A stretch of 40,662 nt of DNA from a virus, in IMG/VR virus record IMGVR_UViG_3300020459_000026, positions 1 to 40,662 of that record; one strand, written 5' to 3'. The translations under genes and the position numbers were made by a program. The number at the start of each line of letters is the position of its first letter. The stretch's first letter is position 1. Under the pieces are notes generated by a model. The model ran no database searches and was not told the origin of the DNA. It saw only the letters and a list, made by a program, of their open reading frames with translations. This document shows positions 1 through 10,400 of this stretch, piece after piece.

Positions 1-246
1 GTTCAAGTTAGAAAAGCTACGGTCATAAAAAAAGACGGAAATGAACTGACTCGTTCATTTGAAAGATTTGTACTTGATCCAGGTACTCTGGATGGATCTG
101 ATAATCTTGTTGATAATCCATTAACAAAAGAACCAGATGGTACAACAGATATTGCAGACGAAGTAAAAGCAATATGTAATGCAGTTTGGACTACAGCAGT
201 CAAGAATGCATGGAAAGCAAAGTTAATAGCTGACAAACCATCCTAA
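1..246 (+). CDS. C-terminal part of unrecognised phage protein (5' end outside window)
   Basis: An open frame runs from the first base to TAA at 244-246, giving 81 residues of an incomplete protein; its start lies upstream of the window. The visible part is charged and soluble-looking. It contains a short segment LTRSFERFVLDPGTLDG, a low-complexity linker rich in D, N and P, and an alanine-rich probable helix (DEVKAICNAVWTTAVKNAWKAKL). No signal peptide or membrane segment is visible and I do not recognise the family. It lies 16 nt upstream of a tail-fibre gene on the same strand, so a late structural or assembly role is plausible by position only. The coding direction is supported by the absence of stops and by AT-rich third positions like those of its neighbours. 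Confidence 0.6.
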   Translation, partial: VQVRKATVIKKDGNELTRSFERFVLDPGTLDGSDNLVDNPLTKEPDGTTDIADEVKAICNAVWTTAVKNAWKAKLIADKPS

Positions 247-249
247 ATA
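242..249 (+). promoter_or_regulatory. weak candidate late promoter, CCTAAATA
   Basis: CCTAAATA overlaps the stop codon of the preceding gene, 13 nt upstream of the tail-fibre ATG at 263. It matches six of eight positions of the T4 late consensus TATAAATA. The position is right, but the match is poor, and the element lies closer to the ATG than most of the better promoters in this window. It may simply be the stop-codon context. Confidence 0.25.
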
Positions 250-262
250 GGTAAAAAGTCTA

Positions 263-1846
263 ATGGGAATTCTTAATGTCGATAATTTAAGAGGGGTAGG
301 GTCTGGTACTTCAGTTACCTGCCTGTCTAATCGACTGGAAACGACTAATATAAACGCATCTGGTATTATAACTGCTACAGGTTTTGTTGGACCTTTTGAG
401 AATACTGGAGACTTTACGATTGATGATTGGATAGTACATGCTGGTGATACAAATACTAAGTTTGGATTTTCTGATGCTGATACATTTACAATAGAAACTG
501 CTGGTAGTCAAAGAATTAATATCAGAAACGATGGGAAAATACAGGTAGGAACTTCTGGTGGAAATTCTACTTACCTAACAACTTCAACTAATGCTGCATT
601 GGATGTGTGGGGTGATGGTAGTGCATATCCTACCCTTCGATTAGGAACAGAAAATTATCAAATAGTAGGAGAAGATATTAGATTTGGTAGAATAGATCAT
701 GGTGCCACTGATATTCGATACCATTCTTTAGTAAGTAGGCATGATACAACTGGTGCGAACAATTATCTACAGTTTAGAATACATGATGCTGGAAGTTCTC
801 CATATCAAAGTCAGAAGATTGCTCTCCATATAAATGGTTTAGGACAAGTGGGTGTTGGAACATATGCACCATCAGGATCTTTAGGTGTATGGGATCCTAC
901 TGGTAGTGATCCAACAATGTCACTTCATCATTCTAATGCTGATGTTGAGGGAGAAATTATAAGAGTAGGAAGAACAGATATTCCAACAATTAGATACCAT
1001 TCAATCAAAGCAAAGCATGGTGGTGCTGAAGTTGCTAATTATATTAAATTTGATCTTCATAATGGTAGTGGTACTATTAACCAATCAGAAGTTTTACGTC
1101 TTGAAGGTGGTGGTATTATTAAATGTGGAACAAATGGTGTATTAAAAGCAGAAATAAACAACGCTGTTAGTGGACATCAATTTATATCACAGTGTGATAA
1201 TAATAATAATGGATTTGAGATCTATCAACAACATGGTTCAACTGCAACAAGAAATACTCTTGCTGTTTACGATAATAGAGGTAATAGTAATGCAAAACAA
1301 TTAAGTTTTGCTGTTGTTGGTGATGGTAATGTAAGTGTACCTAATGGAAATCTAGTCATGGGTAATGATTATGGTATTTCCTTTCTTGAGGCTGACGATA
1401 CTGCTACTGGTGAGACAGTTGTAGGGTCAGTTCTTAACGACTATGAATATGGAACATTCACACCTGCCTATGGATTTGATAGTGCTCCAACAATAAGCTA
1501 TCATACACAAAAAGGAGGGTACGTAAAAGTTGGCCCAAAGGTTTATTTCCAAGTTTATATAAGATTGAATAGTTGTAGTGGTGGATCTGGAAATTTATGG
1601 ATTACAGGTTTGCCTTATACTGCTGGTAATGCAACATCAACAGATCATTCAGCTTATGGTGGTTTAACAATTGCTTATACTAATCAGTGGGCAGGTAATG
1701 CGGTGGATCGTGGACTGGTAGGTTCAAATGGTACAATATGTTATCTTTATTGTGGAACAAGTGGTGGAACAAATGTAAATGCAAGTCCTTCAAATTTAAA
1801 TACTACTCAGCTTAGAGCTTTTGGTTCTTACCTAGTACCATTTTAA
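263..1846 (+). CDS. Tail-fibre / receptor-binding-like protein with duplicated domain
   Basis: The 527-residue product looks like a cyanophage tail fibre. Residues 1-45 carry the ASGIITATGF-type segment common in these fibres. Residues about 112-197 and 207-289 are two diverged copies of one domain, each holding VW, a T/S-L-H/G stretch, I-R-x-G-R, I-R-Y-H-S and a N-Y-I/L-x-F motif. A glycine- and asparagine-rich shaft follows. The last 135 residues begin with LNDYEYGTFTPAY and contain GGYVKVGPKVYFQVYI and WITGLPY. I know this pattern from the C-terminal tip domains of cyanophage and cyanobacterial fibre-like proteins. Inferred role: a host-contacting appendage on the virion; which appendage (long, short or accessory fibre) cannot be told. 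The ATG at 263 follows the upstream stop by 16 nt, with a weak AAAAAG purine tract before it. Confidence 0.75.
   Translation: MGILNVDNLRGVGSGTSVTCLSNRLETTNINASGIITATGFVGPFENTGDFTIDDWIVHAGDTNTKFGFSDADTFTIETAGSQRINIRNDGKIQVGTSGGNSTYLTTSTNAALDVWGDGSAYPTLRLGTENYQIVGEDIRFGRIDHGATDIRYHSLVSRHDTTGANNYLQFRIHDAGSSPYQSQKIALHINGLGQVGVGTYAPSGSLGVWDPTGSDPTMSLHHSNADVEGEIIRVGRTDIPTIRYHSIKAKHGGAEVANYIKFDLHNGSGTINQSEVLRLEGGGIIKCGTNGVLKAEINNAVSGHQFISQCDNNNNGFEIYQQHGSTATRNTLAVYDNRGNSNAKQLSFAVVGDGNVSVPNGNLVMGNDYGISFLEADDTATGETVVGSVLNDYEYGTFTPAYGFDSAPTISYHTQKGGYVKVGPKVYFQVYIRLNSCSGGSGNLWITGLPYTAGNATSTDHSAYGGLTIAYTNQWAGNAVDRGLVGSNGTICYLYCGTSGGTNVNASPSNLNTTQLRAFGSYLVPF
596..1129 (+). repeat. Two-copy domain duplication inside the tail-fibre gene
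   Basis: The translated segments from about 596-853 and 881-1129 align along their length. Shared landmarks are the VW near the start, the RFGRID/RVGRTD element, IRYHSLVSRH versus IRYHSIKAKH, NYLQFRIHDAGS versus NYIKFDLHNGSG, and the closing GQVGVGT versus GIIKCGT. The copies have clearly diverged, so the duplication is not recent. Confidence 0.75.
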
Positions 1847-1854
1847 TTATTCTG

Positions 1855-1862
1855 TATAAATA
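1855..1862 (+). promoter_or_regulatory. T4-type late promoter TATAAATA
   Basis: A perfect TATAAATA lies 20 nt upstream of the ATG at 1883, in the gap after the tail-fibre gene. In T4 this element is read by the late sigma gp55 with gp33 and the gp45 clamp. Transcription would begin a few bases downstream, giving a leader of roughly 15 nt. It would serve the 42-residue ORF and probably the genes after it. Confidence 0.8.
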
Positions 1863-1882
1863 GGTCATTATACTCTAAAATT

Positions 1883-2011
1883 ATGAATAAAGAAGAATTA
1901 AAATCACTTTGGGGTGCTGAAAACACCGAAAATGAAGAGATTACTGAAGAAAAAAAGCAAGTAATTCAAGAAGTTATGCATGATGATATTAATTCTCAAA
2001 AATTGACATAA
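1883..2011 (+). CDS. Small acidic protein of unknown function (42 residues)
   Basis: The frame ATG 1883 to TAA 2009-2011 encodes 42 residues, rich in glutamate and lysine (MNKEELKSLWGAENTENEEI at the start) and probably helical. I do not recognise a family. It is supported as a gene because a perfect late promoter and a leader shared with gp25 precede it, and because it fills the otherwise empty gap between the fibre gene and gp25. Its stop overlaps the CATAAATA promoter of gp25. There is no clear Shine-Dalgarno sequence before its ATG, as for gp25. It could be a small assembly or baseplate-associated factor, but nothing in the sequence proves that; a non-coding leader is the alternative. Confidence 0.6.
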   Translation: MNKEELKSLWGAENTENEEITEEKKQVIQEVMHDDINSQKLT

Positions 2012-2014
2012 ATA
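2007..2014 (+). promoter_or_regulatory. T4-type late promoter variant CATAAATA upstream of gp25
   Basis: CATAAATA matches seven of eight positions of the T4 late consensus and overlaps the stop of the 42-residue ORF. It lies 21 nt upstream of the gp25 ATG at 2036. Promoter and leader match the 1855 unit nearly base for base, both containing ATACTCTAA shortly before the start codon. It would drive gp25, gp6 and the giant gene, which follow with gaps of 1 and 3 nt. Confidence 0.65.
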
Positions 2015-2035
2015 AAGTCAGAATACTCTAATAAA

Positions 2036-2437
2036 ATGGCAATTCAGAGGATATCAAGATCATTTAAGGACATTAGTTTGTCTTTTGATCGTCATCCTGT
2101 GACAAATGACATAAATATTCTCAAAAATGAGAACGCAATTAAACGTTCTGTGAGAAATTTAGTCCAGACTATCCCAACAGAGCGTTTTTTTAACCCTCTC
2201 TTAGGTTCTCAAGTGAGAAGAAGTCTATTTGACTTCGTTGATTTTGGTACTGCATCAGTTATACAGTCAGAAATTGAAACTACACTAGAAAACTTTGAAG
2301 ACAGAGTTGAAAATGTTGTAGTTGAAGTAGAACCAAACCCAGATGTTAATGAATTTGAGGTAATTGTGATATTTGACATTGTAGGACAAGAGTTTCCAAC
2401 ACAAGAATACTCATTTATGCTAGAAGCTACAAGATAA
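2036..2437 (+). CDS. 25: Baseplate wedge subunit gp25
   Basis: The 133-residue product matches T4 gp25 (132 residues), the small sheath-initiating baseplate wedge protein related to type VI TssE. The N-terminal part (ISRSFKDISLSFDRHPVTNDI) leads to the family core IPTERFFNPLLGSQVRRSLFD at about 46-66, including the Glu-Arg pair E49-R50 typical of the gp25/TssE fold. After it come an alpha helix (VIQSEIETTLENFEDRV) and a beta pair VVEVEPNPDVNEFEVIVIFD. In T4 gp25 joins gp6, gp53 and gp7 in the wedge and helps nucleate the sheath. Start ATG 2036 is the first in frame after the late promoter; no strong ribosome site is visible. The next gene, gp6, starts 1 nt after its stop. Confidence 0.93.
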   Translation: MAIQRISRSFKDISLSFDRHPVTNDINILKNENAIKRSVRNLVQTIPTERFFNPLLGSQVRRSLFDFVDFGTASVIQSEIETTLENFEDRVENVVVEVEPNPDVNEFEVIVIFDIVGQEFPTQEYSFMLEATR

Positions 2438-2438
2438 T

Positions 2439-4445
2439 ATGCCTTTTACTAAATTTTCCAACCTAGATTTCGATCAAATTAAGTCTTCTATCAAAGATTA
2501 TCTTCGTGCTAACTCAACTTTCACGGATTTTGACTTTGAGGGGTCTAATTTTTCAGTTTTAATTGATACTTTAGCATATAACACATATATTACAGCATTT
2601 AACTCAAATATGGTGATAAATGAGTCATTTTTAGACTCTGCTGTTCTTCGTGAAAATGTGGTATCTCTTGCAAGAAATATAGGTTATGTACCACGCTCTA
2701 GGACTGCTGCAAGGGCAATTATTTCATTTTCTATACCAATTAATTCACAATCATTAACTCTTCCTGACGGATCTACTATAACTGAACCAGTAACGGCAAA
2801 TGCGATACTTGCACCTGGATTAGTTACTATGGGATCTAAAAATCAGACTGATTTTGTATTTTCTGTCCCAGAATTAGTCTCTACAGTAGTTGATACTACT
2901 ACATCTGGTAGTTATGTTGCTAATTTTGAGGATGTTACTGTATATCAGGGTATATTTGTTGAACAAGAATTTGTAGTTAATGGGTCATTAGATCAAAGAT
3001 TTGTATTAAATAACTCATATATTGATACTTCAACACTTGCAGTTTATGTAAATGGTCCATCAGACAATAGTAGTGGTACTTTATTAAAGCAATTAGGAAG
3101 AAAATATAATAAAATTGATAACATTATTAATGTAAAAGAGAAATCAGAGACATATTTAATACAAGAAGTACAAGATGAGAAATATGAATTATTATTTGGT
3201 GATGGTATTTTTGGTAAAAAACTAGAAAATAATACTGTAATTACTGCAAGGTATATTGTAACCGATGGTAAAGATGGTAATGGACCTGGTGGTAAAGCAG
3301 GAACTAGTGGTGTATTTACCTTTGCAGGTACATTAAAAGACGTTTTAGGTAATAATATACCAATATCTACTACACCTGCCGTAACAACGGTACAACCTGC
3401 CACCAATGGTGGTGATATAGAAAATATCGACTCTGTTAAATACTTTGCTCCTAGACTCTATGCAGCACAACACAGGGCAGTTACAGGTAGAGATTATGAG
3501 TCTATTATACCTACAATCTATCCAAATGCAGAGTCAGTTTCAGTTGTAGGTGGTGAAGAATTAGATCCACCACAATTTGGTACAGTTTTGATTACAATTA
3601 AACCAAAAAATGGTGAGTATGTATCAGATTTTGATAAGAGTCAAATACTTAATAATCTAAAAAATTATTCTCTTACTGGTATTAACCAAAAGATATTAGA
3701 TCTTAAGATGTTATATGTGGAATTAGATAGTTCCATATACTTTAATTCATCTATGGTTGGCAGTGTTAATGATCTTAAGACAAAAATTACTAGTGCATTA
3801 TCAACATATGGAAAATCTACCCAACTTAACAAATTTGGCGGAAGATTTAAGTACAGTAAAGTCTTGAATGTTATTGATAGTGTTGATAGTGCAATTACAT
3901 CAAATATTACTAAAGTACGAATTAGAAGAAATCTAAAGGCAATTCTGAATACTTTTGCACAATATGAGTTATGTTATGGAAATAAATTCCATATCAACTC
4001 CGATGGTATGAGTATTAAGAGTACTGGATTTAAGATATCGGGTGAAAGTGATACTGTTTATATTACAGATACACCAAATAAGGATGTAAATGGTAATTTA
4101 GATGGATCTAATATGGGTACTATTTCCATAGTTAAGAAAGATTTGGTGAACGATAAGACTCAAGTTGTTATTTCTTCTGCTGGAACAGTAGATTATAGTA
4201 TTGGTGAGATAATTATTCAGACTATTAATATTGTATCTACTGATAAACCAAATGATATTATTGAAATACAAGCATTCCCAGAATCTAATGATGTAATTGG
4301 ACTTAAAGATTTATACCTAGAATTTAGCATTTCTGATAGTGCAATAAATATGGTAAGAGATACAATTACTTCTGGCGAACAAATATCTGGTGTCGGATTT
4401 AAGGTAACATCAAGTTATACTAACGGAGAACTAACAAGGGGATAA
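2439..4445 (+). CDS. 6: Baseplate wedge subunit gp6
   Basis: This 668-residue protein corresponds to T4 gp6 (660 residues), a member of the baseplate J family that forms the inner ring of the baseplate by dimerising around the hub. The N-terminus has the family pattern SNLDFDQIKSSIKDYLRANS, then FDFEGSNFSVLIDTLAYNTY and a helix ending SLARNIGYVPRSRTAAR (about residues 70-90). The middle contains VQDEKYELLFGDGIFGKKLE, the conserved GDG-F-GK turn of gpJ-like proteins, and RAVTGRDYESIIPTIYPNAE. The C-terminal third is beta-rich and less conserved. Length, motifs and position directly after gp25 agree. It acts with gp25, gp53 and the gp7-like protein in the wedge. Confidence 0.93.
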   Translation: MPFTKFSNLDFDQIKSSIKDYLRANSTFTDFDFEGSNFSVLIDTLAYNTYITAFNSNMVINESFLDSAVLRENVVSLARNIGYVPRSRTAARAIISFSIPINSQSLTLPDGSTITEPVTANAILAPGLVTMGSKNQTDFVFSVPELVSTVVDTTTSGSYVANFEDVTVYQGIFVEQEFVVNGSLDQRFVLNNSYIDTSTLAVYVNGPSDNSSGTLLKQLGRKYNKIDNIINVKEKSETYLIQEVQDEKYELLFGDGIFGKKLENNTVITARYIVTDGKDGNGPGGKAGTSGVFTFAGTLKDVLGNNIPISTTPAVTTVQPATNGGDIENIDSVKYFAPRLYAAQHRAVTGRDYESIIPTIYPNAESVSVVGGEELDPPQFGTVLITIKPKNGEYVSDFDKSQILNNLKNYSLTGINQKILDLKMLYVELDSSIYFNSSMVGSVNDLKTKITSALSTYGKSTQLNKFGGRFKYSKVLNVIDSVDSAITSNITKVRIRRNLKAILNTFAQYELCYGNKFHINSDGMSIKSTGFKISGESDTVYITDTPNKDVNGNLDGSNMGTISIVKKDLVNDKTQVVISSAGTVDYSIGEIIIQTINIVSTDKPNDIIEIQAFPESNDVIGLKDLYLEFSISDSAINMVRDTITSGEQISGVGFKVTSSYTNGELTRG

Positions 4446-4448
4446 AAT

Positions 4449-7400
4449 ATGATAACCACTGGGTTTGATGCTAAAGTAAAAATACAGCAAATAATTGAGA
4501 ACCAACTGCCAGAATATCTTCTGTCAGAAAGTCCTAAAGCTGTTGAATTTTTTAAACAATATTATATTTCGCAAGAATTTCAAGGTGGTACTATTGATAT
4601 TATTGATAATTTAGATCAATATACAAAATTAGATAATTTAACTCCAGAAGTAATTACAGATACTGCTACTCTTTCCGTTGGTATCAGTACAATTAGTGGT
4701 GGTACTGCAAATGATCCTTTAATAGTAAATGTTAGTAGTACAAAGGGATTCCCAGAACAATACGGTCTTTTTAAGATTGATGATGAGATTTTTACATATA
4801 CAGATAAAACTGCTACTACTTTTACGGGTGTTATACGTGGATTTAGTGGTGTAACTGAATATGATACTGATAATGATAAAGGAGAGTTAGTATTTTCATC
4901 TTCTTCAGCAGCAACACATGCTTCTGATTCTAAAATAATCAATCTTAGTAGTTTATTTCTAAAAGAATTTTATAAAAAGATTAAATATAGTCTTACACCT
5001 GGATTAGAAGACTCACCTTTTGTTAAAGAACTTGATGTAAGTAATTTTATAAAAGAATCAAGGTCTTTTTATGAAGCAAAAGGTACTGAAGAATCTTTTA
5101 GAATATTATTTGAGGTGTTATATGGTGTTAAACCAAAAGTAGTAGATTTAGAACAATTTCTTGTAAAACCGTCTTCTGCAGAATTTATTAGACGTGAAAT
5201 TGTAATTGCAGAGAGTATTTCTGGAGATCCTAATAAATTAGTTGGTCAAACTATCACAAAATCAACAGATTCTGGTACTAGGGCATCTGTATCTGAAATT
5301 GAACCATTTACTAGAACTATAGATGGAAATAATAAGACATATTATAAGTTAAGTTTATTTGTTGGATATAATGATAGGGATCTTATTGAAGGTACTTTCA
5401 CTGTTCCAGGAAAAACTAAAGTAATTGGTGATGTATCAATAGGATCTTCTGTTATTAGTGTAGATTCTACAATTGGATTTAATAATAGTGGTATTGTTAT
5501 CTCTAATGGAAATTATGTCACTTATACTGATAAAACAGTTAATCAGTTCTTAAATTGTACTGGTATAGGAACATATATCTCAACATCTGAAGATTTGCGT
5601 TCTGATGAAGTTATTTTTGGATATGAAGACGGTAATTCAGATAAAAGAGTGGAATTACGAATTACTGGAGTTTTAAATAAATTTGTTTCTATTGTTGATG
5701 CTAAATTGGCAAATGAGGGTGAAGAAATATATGTTAAAAATGTTGGTGAGAAAATATTAAATCCAGAATCTAATAAAACTAAGAAAGAAATATTCTCCAA
5801 TACATGGATTTATAATACAGCATCTAGATATCAGATAGAACCAACTATTTCTGGATCAACTTTTGTACTTTATTCAGATATTGATAAATCTGGTCTAAAA
5901 GTTGGTGATTTTGTATCACTTTTAGAGAGAAATACTCAAATAATTGTAGAACATAATAGTCAAAAGTTATCAACTCTTGAGATAGAGACCATTGTTCCAT
6001 CTACAAGAACAATCACTGTTGGTGGATTAGGTTCTTGGCAACCACCAACAAAGGCAGATGGTGGTCAATTTGAGTTTGATATAAGAAGGGTTCTAAACAC
6101 TGCATCTAGTTCTAAAACTCCAATTAAATACGGTAATAAGTTAACTTCAGATGTCCAAAATGTTTATAATGATGCTGATAAAAATCTTTATGTTTCTTCC
6201 AATTCATTACCATCATACGATCTTAAAGTAGGTGCTGCTAATACAACTACTTTAGGATTTGCTGGTGTTGGTACTATAACTGATAGAGTAGGAAATACTG
6301 ATAATTATAATACAATAGCATTCCCAAATGACGTTCCTTTTGTTACTGGTGATGTAGTTTATTACACTCCAGAAGATAAACCTATTGTTGGATTAAGTAC
6401 TGGTCAGTATTATGTAAAAGTTTTACCTAATTTTGATAATAAAATAAGACTTTATAAGTCTAGACCATTTATTTTTGCTGATAGTGATACAAAACCAACT
6501 AATATTGGTCTTGGTACTCTTGCACCTGATACAGGATCACATACATTTACTTTATTACAACAGTATGATAAACAGATAAATTCTCACAAGATATTTAAGA
6601 AATTCCCATTATCTACAAATATTAAATCTGGAAAAGAAATTAAAACAAAAGCAGGTTCGGTAGGACTATTAAAGAATGGTGTTGAAATTTATAGTTATAA
6701 GTCAGATGATACAATTACCTATGGTCCAATACAAGAAGTTACTGTATTGAATAGTGGTTCTAATTATGATGTAATTAATCCACCAAAACTAACATTATCT
6801 GCTCCCCCTCTCGGATTTACTACTGCATTAGTTCAACCAGTAGTTAGTGGTAATATCAAAGATGTTTATATTGATGTACAAGATTTTGATATTGTTAAAG
6901 TTAATTCAATAACAATATCTGGTGGTAATGGAAGTAGTGCTCTTTTAGAACCTATTTTAGCAAGAAGATATAGAAATTTAGTATTTGATGCTCGTCTTAC
7001 TACAAATTCTGGTGGTGTTGATCGTGTTAATGATAATATTGCATTTGAGACAGATCATAATTTATTAAGTGGAGAACCAGTAGTATATAATAATAATGGT
7101 AATGATAATCTTGGTATTTCAACTAATTTAGCAATTAATGTTGATACTGGACAAACATTACAAAGTGGATCTAGATATTGGCCTAAAGTAATTAATCCTA
7201 AGACTATTGAGTTATATGCAACAGAATCTGATTATTCTGCTGGTATTAATACTGTGGGATTTACAACAGCAGGTACAAGTGGTGTACATAAATTTATTCT
7301 TTTTGGTGATAAGAATACATTACAATCAATTAAAGTTATTGATTCTGGATCTGGATATACAAATAGAAAGCTAACTATAAATTCATCAGGAATTAGTACA

Positions 7401-10400
7401 GTAAAGGATACAATTACATTTACTAATCATGGATTTAGTAATAATGAAGTAATTACATATAACTATGAAACTACATCAATATCTGGTCTTTCTAAATCAA
7501 ATCAATATCGAATTATTAAAATAGATGATGATAGTTTTAGATTAGCAAATTCTGGATTAAATGCTGAAATTATTGATAATGGAACATTTACTAGTGATTT
7601 TACTGGATGGTCAAAATATGGTCCAGATGCTGTTGAGATTATTAATGGACAATTAAGAATTACTAGAACTACTGGTTATACTGGAATTGAACAACTAATG
7701 TGGGTTGTTAAAGATACAACATATAGAATAAAATATGATATGTTTGATGATGCAGGAACAGGAGTTCCCATTTTCCGTATTTCTAGTGGTGGTAATGGTG
7801 CAGGTACATTTTATGTTGATACTGGAAGTACAGGATCTCAATCATATACTTGGAAATCACCTGTAAATGGGTATGTATATGTTAATCTTATATTAGGAAA
7901 TGGTAATGGTGTTGGCAGATTTGATAATTTATCAATTAAAGAAGAAAATGCTGGAACAGATTATGATAGAAATAAATTTGTAAAATTATATGACACTGGT
8001 TCTGGATATCAATATTTTGAGTATCCATCTATAGAAATTACTGCAGATGTTGAATATTCTGCAACTTCAGTAACGAGATCAGGTATTATAACTGCAACTC
8101 CAATTGTTCGTGGTGGAATAACACAAATTTATACTTATGAAAATGGAACTGGGTATGGATCTACAATATTAAACTTTGAAAGAACACCAATACTAAGTGT
8201 AAATGCTGGTAAGGGATGTCAATTAAAACCAATCATTACTGCTGGTCAGATTGTTAATGTAGAGATACAGAATAGAGGTAACAACTATACGGCTGCTCCA
8301 GATTTAGAAGTAGTTGGTATTAGTAGTGGTATAGGTGCTAAATTAAGAGCAGAATTAACCAATGGTCAGGTTACTGGAGTTAAAATATTAAGTAAAGGTA
8401 TTGATTATAATCCCGATAAGACTTCTATTAAGGTAACTTCTCCTGGAAATGGATTAATTGAAGAATCTAAAGTTAGAAAATTAAGTATTAATAATTATGA
8501 GAGATTTGGTGGTGAGTACCTTATAGATCGTGGATCTAGTCTACAGTATTCATTTATTGGGTATTCTACATCTAAAGGATTTGCTGGTGGTATATTTAAT
8601 GATCCAGATCCAAATACAGGACATTCTCCTATAATTGGTTGGGCATATGATGGAAATCCGATATATGGACCATATGGATATAGTGATCCATTGAATAAAG
8701 ATTCTACTACTAAAGTATTACAGACTGGATATGATATTACTACAGTTACTAATAGACCTATAGGTTTTAGTAATGGATATTTTGTTCAAGATTATAAATT
8801 TAATAATTCAGGAGATCTTGATGTAAATAATGGTAGATATTGTAAAACACCAGAATTTCCTCAAGGTACATATGCATATTTTGTTGGTGTATCTACAGAT
8901 GGTCAATTAAAACCAGAATTTCCATATTTTATTGGTGATTCATATAGATCAGATCCAGTAGAAGATAATTTTGCATTAACAAATAACCAAAATACATTTA
9001 ATTTTAATAGTTCAGGATTGATGAGGAATACTCTTCCATATCAAGTATCTGAAGAATATTCTGATAATGATTTTATAATAGAATCTAATGAAGCAGTTGA
9101 ACAGATTTCAGTAATTGAATCTGTTACTAGAGGATCTGTTGATTCACTACAAATTGTTGAAGCAGGTAGTAATTATAAGGTAGGTGATAGTGCATCATTT
9201 GATAATACAGGCACTAAAGGTAGTGGTTTAAGTGCTGAAGTATCTAAAGTTAAAGGAGTACCTATTACCAATGTTACAACTAATATAACAACTTATGATG
9301 ATGTTCCTTTAGTTTGGAATAATGAAAATGAAATATCTGCATATATTGCAACTTCTCATAATTTAATAAGCAAAGATATAATAACATTATCTGGGGTTTC
9401 TACTACATTAGCAGGGATTAATGAACAAAATTATCGAATAGGAGTAACTACATCAGTTGCAATTCTTTATAAGGATCTTCCAGCAAACTCTACTGTTGGT
9501 GTTGTAACTGATATTTACTTATCAACTATACCAAATTCTATTTCTGTTGGAAGTAGTATTGGTATAGGAACTGAAAGATTGAGTGTTCTTAATGTCTTTG
9601 ATGAAAGAAGTATTTTAAGAGTAAAAAGAAATTCTAAATTAGGAGAAGCTTCTACGGTTTCAACAAGAGTTGAAGAAATTCCATCTTATTTGACTATTCC
9701 TGCAAAATCTAAGTATTTTGATTCTAAAGTAAATGATATTGTGTATTTCAACCCCAAGCAATCTATTGGTCTTGGAACAACTGCTGGTATTAGTACTTCA
9801 GTTAATTATTCTTATGGTGAAATTAATGAAGTAATTTCTATTCAACATCAAAGTTTATATTTACCAAATCATCCATTTAAGAATAGTCAAGCAGTAACAT
9901 TTACAACACCAACTGGTACTATACCATTATCTGTAAAAGATACACCTACTGGACAACAGTTTAACGTACCTGCTGCAGGATCTACACAAACTTTATATGT
10001 AATTAATAAATCTAAAGATTATATTGGACTTACTACTCAAATAGGATCAACTACAAGTACAGATGGTCTATATTTTGCAACTAATGGTTTAAGTAATTTT
10101 GAGTATTCATTAACCACAAATTATACACAAAAAAGAGGTAGAATTGATAAAATAGTGGCAAAAGTCACTGTTTCTGCAGAACACAAATTATCTAATCAAG
10201 ATGTTGTTAAATTAACAGTTGTTCCTAATCAATCTGTTGGTATTGGTACTTCTACAGGCATATATGTAAAATATATTCCAGATGAGGATATAATAGTAAC
10301 TAATCCAGTAGGGTTTGGTTCTATTGCTGTTAATACTAATGGTGGAAATATAACCATACCTGATCACCCATTTAAGACAGGAGATAAAGTATTTTATGAT

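Noticed and set aside
2110-2117. CATAAATA inside the gp25 gene
   Set aside because: It matches the late promoter pattern but is far from any following start codon and is expected by chance in such AT-rich DNA.
3044-3406. 120-residue reverse-strand open frame inside gp6
   Set aside because: It lies wholly within gp6, lacks a promoter or ribosome site, and its composition is what the complement of a well-supported gene gives.
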